A DNA stretch of 64,000 nt, taken from assembly GCF_902459465.1 (NCBI RefSeq), contig NC_047082.1:11530545-11594544 (forward strand), given 5' to 3'. This document shows positions 33,838 through 45,611 of the stretch, one piece after another. Below the pieces are notes generated by a model. The model made no database searches. It saw nothing but the letters and a program-made list of their open reading frames with translations, and was not told the DNA's origin. Origin of the DNA: Asterias rubens. Lineage: Eukaryota > Echinodermata > Asteroidea > Forcipulatida > Asteriidae. Made by a program: the position numbers and the translations under genes. Every line of letters starts with the position of its first letter. Within the stretch, counting starts at the first letter, position 1.

Positions 33838-34460
33838 CGGCTCATAGATTTTAGAAGTAACAGTGGCTCCGAGAGTCAGGATTGAAACAGTTTCAAGACG
33901 TGAAGCGTCGCGATGATCTGAACATCTGATGGCTCATAAAAGTAACAGTTTTCCTTGAGTCAGGATTGAAACAGTTTCAAGACGTGATGCGTCGCGATGA
34001 TCTGAACATCTTACGGCGAAGTAATAGTTCTCTTTGAGTCAGGATTGAAACAGTTTCAAGACGTGATACGACGCGATGATATTAGCATCTTACGGCTTAT
34101 TTATAAGTAATAGTTCTCCTTGAGTCAGGATTGAAACAGTTTCAAGACGACGATGCGTCGCGACGATCTGTACATCTTACGGCTCATAGAAATATCAGTC
34201 CTCCTAGAGTCAGGATTGAAACAGTTTCAAGACGTGATGCGTCGCGACGATCTAACATCTTACGGCTCATAGAAATTATCTTGGAGTCAGGATTGAAATG
34301 AATTCGGTGCTCTTAACCGCTGTGCCACGGCTCTTAACCGCTCGGCCACGAAACAGTTTCAAGACGTAAAGCGTCGCGATGACATCTTACGGCTTATCAA
34401 AGTAACAGTTCTCCTTGGGTCAGGATTGAAACAGTTTCAAGACGTGATGCGGCGCGACTG
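33838..34460. repeat. Satellite of about 84-bp units
   Basis: About seven direct units with the core 'gagtcaggattgaaacagtttcaagacgtgatgcgtcgcgatgatctgaacatcttacggctcatag'. Each unit contains the palindrome TTGAAACAGTTTCAA. Units differ by short indels. One unit (about 34283-34360) is interrupted by a SINE fragment. Confidence 0.88.
34299..34349 (-). mobile_element. SINE head fragment inserted in a satellite unit
   Basis: A 51-bp insert reading, on the minus strand, GTGGCCGAGCGGTTAAGAGC and then GTGGCACAGCGGTTAAGAGC: two copies of a tRNA-like box A region. It is flanked by GAAA on both sides (34295-34298 and 34350-34353). Removing it and one GAAA restores the satellite unit. Confidence 0.75.
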
Positions 34461-34480
34461 TTCTAACTATTTATTATTTT

Positions 34481-34669
34481 ACTAAGACGTGACGTCAGCC
34501 TCTATACAAATAAAATAATTGAGCCGATATCTTCTTGTCCCTATCAGCTACTTAATTAAACCCTTTTTACAAAATTTTTGTAAAAAGGGTTTAATTAAGT
34601 AGCTGATAGGGACAAGAAGATATCGGCTCAATTATTTTATTTGTATAGAGGCTGACGTCACGTCTTAGT
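34481..34669. repeat. Perfect palindrome, 94-bp arms, 1-nt spacer
   Basis: Bases 34481-34574 and 34576-34669 are exact reverse complements, separated by one T. The arms are unique-looking, not AT-only, and run from ACTAAGACGTGACGTCAGCC to CCCTTTTTACAAAA. No coding sequence. The TTAATTAA near the centre is part of both arms. Confidence 0.95.
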
Positions 34670-35454
34670 ATAAAAAAAATGATGGCCTCGTACTCGTGAT
34701 TTTTAGAAAACAAACGTTGCAGATAATCAACAGCGCCCCCTATCTTGAAAAAGTTTAGAAATTTAGACTGGTAACCCACCATAACCTATCCACATAGCGT
34801 AATACTTGTCTAAGATCCATATTGAATTTAATCCCACACTCAATCTGATTTTACCGTTAATTTTTGTGTCATCAACAACTGTTTTGATCTGAGTCGGTGA
34901 ATGCGGGAGCGTGAACATTTCTAAGGTAATTTCACATTATTTGTTTTAGTTGAAAAATATATGATTTAAAAAGATTTTATGACTGTCTTATGTGTTAGAG
35001 TGTCATTTATGTTTCTGACAGTGTGGATGGGTAAATTGTATGTCTTTTCAAAAACAAATTTTAGAACGCAGTTATTGACGACGCTGCACGGGCAAACCGC
35101 TGCCCAGCTGACTGCCCCTGCTGAGTGTAGGTGCCGCCGTAGTCAGGTAGCGTGAACCCGGGTGTAGTCTTCCTGATGCCGCGTTTTGCAATCACGCACT
35201 CGGAAGACGCAAGCGAGAAAAATCTATATTCTATTGTCTTGTTTGTAGTTATGATCTGTCTGTAAGAAATTAATGATTTGTTTGTATTTACTTAGTCATT
35301 GACTCACTGTATTTTTTTCTGTCTTTTGAATAATTAAAATATGACATGCCAGTGACCAGTCTGTGTAGAAATGCTGATGATCTGTCTCATGTCTGTGTGA
35401 CTGTGAAATGATTTGGATTAATTGTTCATCTACATCTATGCCGGTACTCCCTTT

Positions 35455-35696
35455 TTTATATTACTGCCTTTATAATAATATAATATATATTGTAAAGCAT
35501 TTATCAGTCGCTATACAAAGAACAGAGTGCCTGACAAAGGGAGGGGAATACAAGAACAAAAACAAAAACGTAAACAGGCCAATAGATACACAAAAAGAGG
35601 AGCAAATTAGGATGGTTCTGGAAATAAAAATGTCTTGAGGAGGCGTTTAAACACAGCCAACGCTGCAGCTCCTCTCAGGCCCGTCGGCAGCGCGTT
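35455..35696 (-). mobile_element. LINE 3' end fragment
   Basis: On the minus strand the frame reads N-A-L-P-T-G-L-R and F-K-R-L-L-K-T-F-L-F before a stop near 35609: the C-terminal end of a CR1/jockey-like reverse transcriptase protein. It is followed by 'gcgactgataaatgctttacaa' and an AT tail. It is truncated at 35696, where a partial family D element begins. Confidence 0.75.
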
Positions 35697-35990
35697 ATTC
35701 AGTACAGAAGAAGAAAAAAAGTTCACAGATTTACAAACAACTTACGGGGTTTACAGAAGGTAATGGTGAAAGACTTCTCTTGAAACGTTATTCCATGAAA
35801 TGCTTTACTTTTTGAGAAAACATTAAAACAATATCAATTCGTTATATCGAGAATTACGGATTTATTTTAAACACCTCATGACACGGCGAAACGTGCGGAA
35901 ACAAGGGTGGGTTTTCCCGTTATATTCTCCCGACTCCGATGACCGATTGAGCCTAAATTTTCACAGTTTATAATTTTATATATGTTTTAT
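35697..35990 (-). repeat. MITE family D copy 2, truncated both ends
   Basis: Starts within the family D terminal region ('cagtacag...aaaaagttcacagatttac'), without TTAA, directly at the LINE junction. It ends after 'cctaaattttcacag'. Confidence 0.8.
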
Positions 35991-35999
35991 TTTTGCGGA

Positions 36000-36974
36000 G
36001 GCCTATAAAAACCAGCTCAAACCTGAGAACTGAAAGGGTAATTTGTATATAAATTTTAAGCCCCCACAAGTTACTAAAGATGATTGTGGCAATCTTCCCG
36101 ACGGCCGGAAGGCAGGAGGGTTACGAGATCGGTTCGAGCGACAAGTTACAATTTGGTCAAATATGTACAATTTAGACAGCCAGTCACCAGATTTGCCCTA
36201 TTTTTACCACTTTCGAAAATTATGACACAAATTCTGAGTGTGGCAATCAAAATAAACCTGCTGTATTATCGCGCTCAAAAACCTTGACACTGACAATGTT
36301 TAAAAACGCATTCTTATTTTACTAGATAGTGGTCATGTACATTCATTAGAAACATATTTGAGTGTAAAACTAAATGAAAACTGAATTCGAATTGTCTAAT
36401 CATTTTCATTTTAATACAGAGTTAAATTCCTACCGGCGTCAGTGTCAGTGTCTGCTCATAAAAATAAAAAGTACAGGATGAGTTTTGTAATAATTTGTTT
36501 AAAATAAACAAATAACTGTAAATTAAGTAAGTAAATAAAAAGTTACTTGAACCAAAAGTGTGGCATTAAAAAGTTTACTTGAAAAATGTACGAAGATACG
36601 TTTTAAAGTTGATTTTTTAATGGCATACATGTAATGAAAGTTATTTTTTTGAGAGACTTTCAATACCATTTCCTGAATAGAACGAATAGATTAAACAAAT
36701 TAATCTGCATCATGGCCATTCACATTTTATTGAGAAAGAAAACAACACTTTTTGGTTGGTTTTATAAGAACTCCCAGGAACACAACCAAAATGCAAAGTG
36801 CTCAAAATTATTAGCCGAGTGACACCCAGTCCACAGTAATTGCTGTGGTGCCCCGTGCTTTTGCTGTGGTGCCCTTTGAATCGAGCCTTACCAGAGGGAA
36901 AGGGCCAGAGTGAAGTTCAAAGCCTGCACATTATTCATGTGAAACACTTATGGGTAGTTTCACAAGAGGTCACA
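36000..36974. other. Intergenic DNA, nothing recognised
   Basis: No supported gene or repeat. A small 'ttgctgtggtgcccc.tgcttttgctgtggtgccc' local duplication sits at about 36840-36880. Confidence 0.4.
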
Positions 36975-37369
36975 ATAAAAACACTGTACAGTATTGGTAA
37001 TTGTCAACGTCCAGTCTTTTCACTTGGTGTATCTCAACATGAATAAAATAACAAGTTTTGTGACAGTTTGAGCTCAATAGGTCGTCAAAGTTGCGAGATA
37101 ATACTGAAAGAAAAGACACCCTTCCCTTGTCACACAAAGTTGTGTGCTTTCAGATGCTTGATTTCGAGACCTCAAAATCTTAAACTGAGATCAAATTTGT
37201 GGAAAAATTACGTCTTTCTCGAAAACTATGTACTTCAGAGGGAGCTGTTTACCCCTCACAATGTTTTATACTATCAACAGCTCTCCAACTTGTAACATTC
37301 ATTACCAAGTAAGTTTTTATGCTAACAACTATTTTGAGTAATTTCCAGTAGTGTCCACTGCCTTTTTAA
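36975..37369 (-). repeat. MITE family A copy
   Basis: Reverse-oriented copy. The left terminus is eroded (ACACTGTACAGTATTGGTAA) and the right end is complete (GTGTCCACTGCC then TTTTTAA). The hairpin core is partly deleted. Confidence 0.82.
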
Positions 37370-37687
37370 AGCAAAATTGATTTGTAACAGTCATGGAAAG
37401 TTGTGTCCTTCATTGTATTTTTTTTTTCTAGTTCACATCTTTCAAAAACTATTATCAATCCATTGAAGTATCTGCTCCACAAATCCTATGTTTGAGTGAA
37501 AGTTTTGGGGAATTCAATCTGTTTACCAAGTAGGTCTACATTCCATTCATACTCAGAGTCAGGAGACATTTCCCCAAAGAGCTACCCCACTTACATGACA
37601 AACTGGTCTTTTCTTTAGATTCCTTTATTAAGCACAGGGCAATTACATGTAGTAAGGTGTGTGTGCAAGGTCGTGAACCTTGTGGCC

Positions 37688-38071
37688 TTAAAGCCATTGG
37701 ACACTTTCAGATCAGAAAAAAAAATTAAAAGTTCACAGATTTACAAATAACTTACAGGGTTTACAGCTAAGGTAATGGTGAAAGACTTCTCTTGAAATAT
37801 TATTCCATGAAATGCTTTACTTTTTGAGAAAACATTAAACCAATTCTCGACATCGAGAATTACGGATTTATTTTAAACACATGTCATGACACGGCGAAAC
37901 ATGTGGAAACAAGGGTGGGTTTTCCCGTTATTTTCTCCCTACTCCGATGACCAATTGAGCCTAAATTTTCACAGGTTTGTTATTTTATACAAGTTGTGAT
38001 ACACGAAGTGTGGGTCTTGGACAATACTGTTTACCGAAAGTGTCCAATACACAACACACAAGTGGCTTTAA
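37688..38071 (-). repeat. MITE family D copy 3
   Basis: TTAAAGCCATTGGACACTTTC on the left. The right arm GAAAGTGTCCAAT is followed by a 13-bp interruption before GTGGCTTTAA. The internal body is typical. Confidence 0.85.
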
Positions 38072-38261
38072 TACTGAATTGACAAAAAGGACAGAATTTT
38101 AATGTTCCTACAATTTCAAATACATAATAATAATAATAATATTGAAGTCTTATAGTAATATGTACATGTATCTACCAAACAAGGTACTCAAGGCGCTGAG
38201 TATATAATACAAACTTTCAGAAAGAAAGGTTCTGCAGTGATGAATTCTGAGACCCTATTAT

Positions 38262-38550
38262 TTAGCACCTTATAAGGGTTTTACAAGGTGCTACGGCGCA
38301 TACAGCAGCCACAGCCAGGAACACCGGGGCGAACCCCTTCTCTTTTCGATAAGTGTACTGGGTTCTTTTACATGCGATACACAACACATGGGACCCACGA
38401 CTTTACGTCCCATCCGAAGGACGAAGCAAGGGTTAGGTGTCTTGCTTAAGGACACGAGTGTCACGGCTGTGGATTCGAACCCACACTCTGCTGATCAGAA
38501 ACACCGTGCAGTTTGAATTCGGTGCTCTTAACTGCTCAGCCACGACAGTT
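38262..38550 (-). mobile_element. tRNA-derived SINE (second type)
   Basis: On the minus strand: CGTGGCTGAGCAGTTAAGAG (box A), then GGGTTCGAATCCACAG (box B) and GTGACAC. The body contains 'cttcgtccttcgg' and 'acttatcgaaaagagaaggggttcgcccc', and the end reads 'tagcaccttgtaaaacccttataaggtgcta', itself a hairpin. Same type as 62316-62590. Confidence 0.85.
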
Positions 38551-39212
38551 CCATATCGATGCTCCTGTCGATTTTGGCTTATATTTGAACCAAACATTAT
38601 ACAAATTTTAACCCTACACTGTGTCATGTAGTCCTCTAGCTGATTGAAACAACCCTGCTTGTTTTTTTACAGGGCTCGAGGAAAACTGATTAAATGCTTT
38701 ACATTTAGGCCCTACATTTCTTGGTGTTTTGGTATAAAAAACAAATAATATTTGTTAGGCCTAATCCCAGATGCAAATTTAACATACACTTACAATACAA
38801 GTAGAGTGTATCGTCAATGGACAATATCTTTATATTCACTACCATTTTTAATGTTCAGATAAACATTTACACACTAAAAAAATTAAGTTAAACATTAAAT
38901 TTGATTTATAACTTATGCATCTGAAAATGAGGATATTATATAGATCGCACAGTCTATAGTAACCCACAGGGCAACTTGAGAAGTGGCGTTCACTAGCCTA
39001 CAACAGTTTCTACCAGACAATGTACACCCAGCCAGTGTTAAGGGCGAGCCCTAAATAACATAACAACACATTGTCCCTGATGGCCTCTTGTCAACACCTT
39101 TATTTGACAGCTCCACGAATTGCAAACTCATTGAACTATTACTACATACACCTACATGTATGTACATGTAAGTAAGATTTGAAACTTTGCATGGTGGAAA
39201 TACAATAAAGAC
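38551..39212. other. Intergenic DNA, nothing recognised
   Basis: No gene or repeat that I can support. Contains TACATGTA-type palindromes near 39150-39170, which recur in this genome. Confidence 0.4.
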
Positions 39213-39891
39213 AGGTTTGCGGTAACACCATGTAATGACTATCTCTAATGAGTTGGGGTGGTTCTGAAAAGAACCGTTGGTTTCAACTCGACGTTTCGAT
39301 CAGTATGCTCTTCTTCTAAACGTCATATTCAATGGGAGACTTTCTGGGACGATAGAGGGCAGCAGACTTACCGGGTAAATCCATTGTTCTCAGAATTATG
39401 CGCATGTTCAGAACTACGTAAACAATGGAAATTTACCCGGTATGTCTGCTGCCGCCTAGCGTTGGAAAGTCTCCTATTAGGTCTATAGAAAGGTTTGTGG
39501 TAATACCATGTAATGACTATCTCTAATGAGTTGGGGTGGTTCTGAAAAGAATCGTTGGTTTCAACAATGCGAAGGTCCGAGAGTGTGTTGAATGTTGAGC
39601 GTCTAGCAATAAAGTAACCGCCCTGGTCCAGCTGTCTTATTCTGTAGTGTTTAACGGTGTCACCATCTCGTACTGTGTAAATAATAAAAAATCATTTTCA
39701 TAGTTAGAAGTTTTAAGATCTAGAAAAACTGTAACACTAACAGGCCTTGAACTTTGCTCTTGAAGGAGTAAGGGAAAAACAAATTATAACTTTAACTCTG
39801 GAGTTTCAACGTTGGAGTTGAAACCAACGGTTCTTTTCAGAACCACCCCAACTCATTAGAGATAGTCATTACATGGTGTTACCGCAAACCT
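39213..39891. repeat. Element J with about 80-bp inverted ends
   Basis: The left end AGGTTTGCGGTAACACCATG through 'gttggtttcaactc' is repeated in inverted form at 39807-39891. A third, direct partial copy lies at about 39491-39565. A palindromic element B copy is enclosed. Class not determined. Fragments elsewhere: 10197-10312, 27149-27200. Confidence 0.75.
39333..39476. repeat. Palindromic element B copy
   Basis: GGGAGACTTTC ... GCAGCAGACTTACCGGGTAAAT on the left pairs with ATTTACCCGGTATGTCTGCTGC ... GGAAAGTCTCC on the right, with a centre of about 40 bp. Nested within element J. Non-coding. Confidence 0.82.
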
Positions 39892-40191
39892 TTCTTTACA
39901 CCTATGTATTTCATTGCGAAAAGCCTCAACTGGCCCGATATTATTCAGTTAGGCCTGATAGAGTAACCTTCACAACAAATAAATAACTGCCATTTGCTCT
40001 CCTCAAATAAAGTTCAAGGTCTGTAAAATAATGCTTGGGGATTTAGGGCTAGTCTAACATATTTGACCCTCCCATCAACCCACTGGATGGACCCCCTGCC
40101 TGTTTTTTAAAGAAGTATAAACTTTTAGTAGACACACATAGCCCTGATGTTGTAATTCAACTCTTCCATAATGTTTGACATAAATTTATTA

Positions 40192-40584
40192 TTAAAGGCA
40201 CTGGACACTATTGGCAATTGTCGAATTGTCGAAGACCAGTATTTGGTGTATCTCAACATTAATGCACAGTATTTGGTGTATCTCAACATTAATGCACAAA
40301 ATAACAAACCTGTGAAAATTTTAACTCAATCGGTCGTCAAAGTTGCGCGATAATAATGGAAGAAAAACACCCTTATCACAGAAAGTTGTGTGCTTTCAGA
40401 TGCTTGATTTCGGGACCTCAAAATCTAATTTTGAAGTCTCAAAATCAAATTTTGTGAAAAATTACTCCTTCTTCAGAGACAACCATTTCTCACAACGTTT
40501 TATGTCATCAACAGCTCTCCATCCATTGCTTGTTACACACTAAGTTATTTTGAGTAATTACCAATTAGTGTCCACTGCCTTTAA
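40192..40584 (-). repeat. MITE family A copy with local duplication
   Basis: TTAA both sides. A 30-bp block ('cagtatttggtgtatctcaacattaatgca') is duplicated in tandem at about 40238-40297. Confidence 0.87.
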
Positions 40585-41289
40585 GAGTCAAGTTTATTCA
40601 ACCTGCAGCCATCATGGGAGGTGAAAAGTTTGTCATAACTCACCAGCTGTACTTCGGACACCTTGATACTGAATGTCTGGCTCCAATTCGCATTTTCTTG
40701 GCTCTGCTTAATCCCGGATACGCTTTAGGGCGCCTTGTATTTTAAGAGCAAGTTCTAAGGGTGGAGTACAGTGTGTAAGCAGAGCCTCTTTTTGTTCTAA
40801 TGACAGTCCATTCTCTAAAACAGATCCATGATTTTCTTTTCTTAATGGTGATTTATGTCTATCATAAACACCCAATGTACATGGCTAGCAAGAGTGATTG
40901 GGAATTATTTTATTTTCCAATGAAGGATCCAAGTGAAGTCCAAGGTCAAATTCAGTTTTGTGGTCCAACACTCATTCCCAATTTAGCTAATTAAAGTCAT
41001 GGTGAAGGTCTAAACAAAGTCTCTAACCTTCGTTAAACCAAGATGTAAAATGCGATGTTTGATTGATCATAGTAGAGCTTTTAATACCCTTCAAGGCTTC
41101 AAGTGAATTTGTTTTTCGATTTTGATCCTGATGTTGCAACACGGCTTCTGGTCTAGTCAACTTTTGAGCAACAAGCCCCGTGGTCTGTGGATTTTGTCTT
41201 CCAAGTTCTAGCCCTGGGTCTTCACCAGTCCAAAGTATGACCCTACAGTGTAAATTGTACCTTTCCATGATCCTTTCCCTAGATGTTTT

Positions 41290-41691
41290 TTAAAGGCGCC
41301 AGACACCTTTGGTAATTGTCAAAGACCAGTATTCTCACTTGGTGTATCCCAACATATTATTATATGCATAAAATAACAAACCTGTGAAAATTTGAACTCA
41401 ATTGGTTTTAGAAGTTGCGAGAGAATAATGAAAAGAAGAAAAAAACACCCTTGTTGAAGAAGTTGTGTGCTTTCAAATGCTTGAATTTGAGACGTCATCT
41501 GAGGTCTCAAACTCAATTTAAATATTTTGAGAAATTGCTTTCTTTCTCAAAAGTTACGTTACTTCAAAGGGGGCCGTTTCTCACAATGTTTTATACATTG
41601 TACTATCAACAGCTCTCCATTGCTCATTACCAACAAGGTTTTTATGCTAACAATTATTTTGAGTAATTACCAATAGTGTCCGTGCCTTTAA
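41290..41691 (-). repeat. MITE family A copy
   Basis: TTAA both sides. Left terminus AGGCGCCAGACACC, hairpin 'gagacgtcatctgaggtctc' at about 41490-41510. Full length with several changes. Confidence 0.85.
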
Positions 41692-42007
41692 AGTAAGTGA
41701 ATACAATTTCTAGGCAGACTGACAGTAAGTCCTTTTGACATGTAGCAATGACAGGTGATATAATAAAGGAAAATTTAGCTGTCACTTTGTATTTTCTCGA
41801 CTAATTCTTGAAGTGAGAGTAATATTTGAGTGGGGTCGAGGTCTTGGACGTGAAGCTTTGAAGAACAGTGATGTCAAGGAAAGGGTTGGTGTATGTGTCA
41901 ACAATGTGATCAAAGGCTACTTATTGGAAACCAAGAAATGTTGTGGCTGGAAAAAAAATGTGAAACTCAATGTCTGTTTGTCACTTTTTGTGATGGCTTT
42001 TTTTGGC

Positions 42008-42390
42008 TTAAAGACAGTGGACACTATTGGTAATTTGTCAAAGACCAGTCTTCTCACGTTGTGTATCTGAACATGCATAAATTAACCTGTCAAAACTTGA
42101 GCTCAATTGGTCGTCGAAGTTGCGAGATATTAATGAAAGAAAAAACACCCTCTGTGCCACACGAAGTTGTGTACTTTCAGATGCTTGATTTCGAGACCTC
42201 AAATTCTAAATCTGAGTTCTTGAAATCAAATTCGTGGAAAATGACTTCTTTCTCGAAAAGTACGTCACTTCAGAGGGAGCCGTTTCTCACAATGTATTAT
42301 ACTATCAACCTCTCCCCATTACTCGTTACCAAGTGAGGTTTGATGCTAATAATTATTTTGAGTAATTACCAATAGTGTCCACTGCTTTTA
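42008..42390 (-). repeat. MITE family A copy
   Basis: TTAA on the left. TTTA on the right, where TTAA is expected, so the copy shows a point change in the flanking duplication. All blocks are otherwise typical. Confidence 0.87.
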
Positions 42391-42778
42391 CAACAAACAA
42401 CTTGGTAGTAGTTTTTAGTCAGGAGTAATGACAATCCTGCCAGCTTGGCCAGCTAGGTTTGTTCATGAAATAAAATCTAAACTTTGATTTTTGTTGACCC
42501 ACCCAAAATTTAAAAACGAGGAAAAAATATGTAAAGTACTGTCAGCACTCGGCACACAACATTGAAATTGGGGGCAAAGATATTCCTCCAAGGTTAAAAT
42601 AATAATGTATTGCCCGGTCCCCCCCCCCCCCCCCCCCAAGATACAATTGGTCAAATCTTCCTCTATGGTCAAATCAAGGATGAGAATTTAGAACATAAAT
42701 CTCTCCCTATAAACTACTTCCAGTAGAGCAGTCATCAAAAACAAACAGTGACTATTAATAAGTGGCCATGGAATTTCT

Positions 42779-43028
42779 GGTATTCTACCAGCCTTGCAGT
42801 GGGTTTGTCTCTAAACCTGAAACACAATCCAAAGTGAAACACAGTCCAAAGTACATTGCTTCCTCCATGGTACATGTATTTGGCATTATTATTAAGTATG
42901 AATGGTATTCTACCAGCCTTGCAGTGGGTTTGTCTCTAAAACTGAAACACAATCCAAAGTGAAACACAGTCCAAAGTACATTGCTTCCTCCATGGTACAT
43001 GTATTTGGCATTATTATTAAGTATGAAT
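42779..43028. repeat. Near-identical tandem duplication, unit 125 bp
   Basis: Two copies starting 'ggtattctaccagccttgcag' at offset 125, almost identical, so the duplication is recent. The unit itself has the internal repeat 'aatccaaagtgaaacacagtccaaag'. Confidence 0.9.
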
Positions 43029-43142
43029 GATCAACCCAAAAGGGCCCTACAATGATGCACTTTTCTCTGGAAATTAGTCATCAAGAAAAGTTGGTTACAT
43101 ACAATGTAAAACATTGTTGGCGGGCTTTCATATGAAAGGATT

Positions 43143-43555
43143 TTAAAGGCAGAGCTTGTACTTTTGGTGTACATCAATGACCATAAAATTTTACTTGATA
43201 ATGAGCATGGGAGAGCTATTGATATTTCCAACACTGTTAATTTGAATTAGCCCCGTTTGAGGTAATAGTTTCAGATAAAGAGGCGATTTTTCACACAAAA
43301 GTTTGAACCTGAGAAAGGCTTCAGGCGTGTAAAGTTTTCAACGAGCATCTGAAGGCAAAAGATTCTATGCAACAAAAAACAAGGGTGTTTTTTCTTCTTT
43401 TATATCTGCAAATTTGATGACCAATTGAGCACTAATTTGCAAAGGTTTGTTACCTTGATGCAGAGCATTTTGGGGTGTACATATGTGTACATCATGTATG
43501 TTACACCAAGTAAGGATTCCATTGTTATACCCAAAGTACTATACACTGGCTTTAA
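43143..43555 (+). repeat. Diverged family A-related MITE
   Basis: TTAA both sides. Keeps 'aaacaagggtgttttttct', 'gatgaccaattgagc' and 'aaaggtttgttac' from family A, but its ends read AGGCAGAGCTTGTAC ... ACACTGGCT. An older or separate subfamily. Confidence 0.7.
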
Positions 43556-44614
43556 CTTTTGTGGGAGTGAATATCGAAATAAAGGATAGGCCTAACAATC
43601 CATTGTCATGACCCAATTATATATGATTCAGTTCATGTTGTAATTGTGATTTAAATATTCCCTTCTGAAAAAAAAATACTACGGTTGACATTGTAATGTT
43701 GACTCACTTCTCAATAGCTGTTGGTTACATAAACAAACTTGAGACCTTGGCAGAAAGAAGTGGGAATGAGTATTGTAATTTCTAAAATAGGATAGAAGTT
43801 GAAGTGGGGAAGCAGGCACTGTTGAAAGAAATATAGCTTTTATTATCTTGTGTCAAAATGATCCAACAGTGGCTTTTGGGCTTACAAAATTTTTGGGCAA
43901 TTCCACAGAAGATGTAATGTTACTTCTAGGCTAGTTCAATGGGCTCCATTACGCACAGAACTCCATTGCAATAAAGCAGAGCCATAAATTTGGCCCAGGT
44001 AGCATCTCACTACTTTCTTTATATCATAGTACAAGTACGGACGTACAATGTACAGTCAAACAGCGGCACTGCGCAGACATAACGTATTCTGAAACCTACA
44101 TCTACTGTCAATGCCAGTATGTGTCTATTATGTGACTCCCTGATGGAAAGGTTGTCCAATGTCTCCGATCCATAGAGCCCTTACGGGCCTCTACTGACAA
44201 TCAGTAGAGTAGTGGGCCCATGCCAGGCAATTGTCAGATTTCTATTCCAGTCTATTGTACTATGTAGGTTGACCATATTGAATAAATTCACACACTGTCA
44301 AGACTGTCTACACTCAATACTCAACATGCAAACAAATGCTGTGCCATGATCATTTATATGAAGATGAAGATGTATTCAGAAGATTTAACAAGGCATGAAT
44401 GAATAGTTGTTGCATGGTGTGAAAAACTGGCTACATTGTATTTCGTACATCGAGACTGAAGTGATGTTTGTAGGCCTACAATACTACAATGTAGGATGGA
44501 CAAAAATATATGATAAATTGAATGCCACAGTAACTGTGTAATCTCTCTAGAATTACTTTCTAATACTCTGGTATGCGGCACCTGACACTAGAATTCTTCT
44601 AGACTATAAATTAT

Positions 44615-44980
44615 TTAAAGCCATTGGACACTTTAGGTTACAGTTGTGTCCAAAGGCCCACACTTCTCAGACTGTATCACAACTGATAAAAAACATAGCA
44701 AACCTGTGAAAATTTAGGCTCAATCGGTCATCGGAGTCTGGTGAAAATAATGGGAAAACCCACCCTTGTTTCCGCACGTTTTTGCCGTGTCATGACATGT
44801 GTTTAAAATAAATCCGTTATTCTCGATACCGAGAATTGATAATTGTTTTAATGTTTTTTTCAAAAAGTAAAGCATTTCATGGAATAATATTTCAAGAGAA
44901 GTCTTTCACCATTACCTTCTGTAAACCCTGTAAGTTATTTGTAAATCTGTGAACTTTCATTTTGTTTTCTGTTCCGTCAG
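44615..44980 (+). repeat. MITE family D copy 4
   Basis: Starts TTAAAGCCATTGGACACTTT. It carries the full body with 'tctcgataccgagaattga' hairpin (about 44822-44840). The right end is eroded after 'ctgttccg', with no closing TTAA. Confidence 0.82.
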
Positions 44981-45059
44981 TTTTCTTATCCCTATGTATA
45001 GGCTTTACAATTCTAAGATCAATGAAATACTTAAATTTGTTTTCTTGTCTCATTGTGCT

Positions 45060-45395
45060 TTAAAGGCAGTGGACACTCTTGGTAATTACTCAAAATAATT
45101 ATTAGCATAAAACGAGTAATGGGGAGAGGTTGATGGTTTAAAGCATTTCGAGAAACGGCTCCCTCTGAAGTGACAGTTTTTGAGAAAGAAGTCATTTTCC
45201 ACGAATTTGATTTCGAGATCTCAGATTTAGAATTTGAGGTCTCAAAATCAACCATCTTAACGCACACAACTTCGTGTGATAAAGGGTGTTTTTCTTTGAC
45301 GATCAATTGAGCTCAAATTTTCACAGGTTTGTTATTTCATGCATATATAATGTTGATTAGTTACACCAAGTGAGAAGTGTGTCCAGTGTCTTTAA
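45060..45395 (+). repeat. MITE family A copy, shortened
   Basis: TTAA both sides. Part of the right arm is deleted between 'gttacaccaagtgagaag' and 'tgtgtccagtgtc'. Confidence 0.87.
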
Positions 45396-45611
45396 GTGAT
45401 TTCCAGGGTCCAAACACTATGATGTTGCAATGAAAAAAATAATACCACCAGACTTGTCCTGTCTTGAGTTTACTGGCCTGGCATTAAAATCACTGGCATC
45501 GGGCCAGTGGTCCTATGTAAAATCCTGGTTAACACCATGCTTCACTTACACCGACCCCCCTCCCCCACCCCCCCCCCCAAAAAAATAAAAATAAAATAAA
45601 ATTAAAAAAAT

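Noticed and set aside
33838..34460. Regularly spaced direct repeats resembling a CRISPR array
   Set aside because: Units are ~84 bp with conserved sequence throughout and no unique spacers, in clearly eukaryotic DNA. It is a satellite.
38262..38550. A tRNA gene at the box A/box B motifs
   Set aside because: No proper anticodon arm; the same sequence with the same long tail recurs at 62316, as expected for a SINE.
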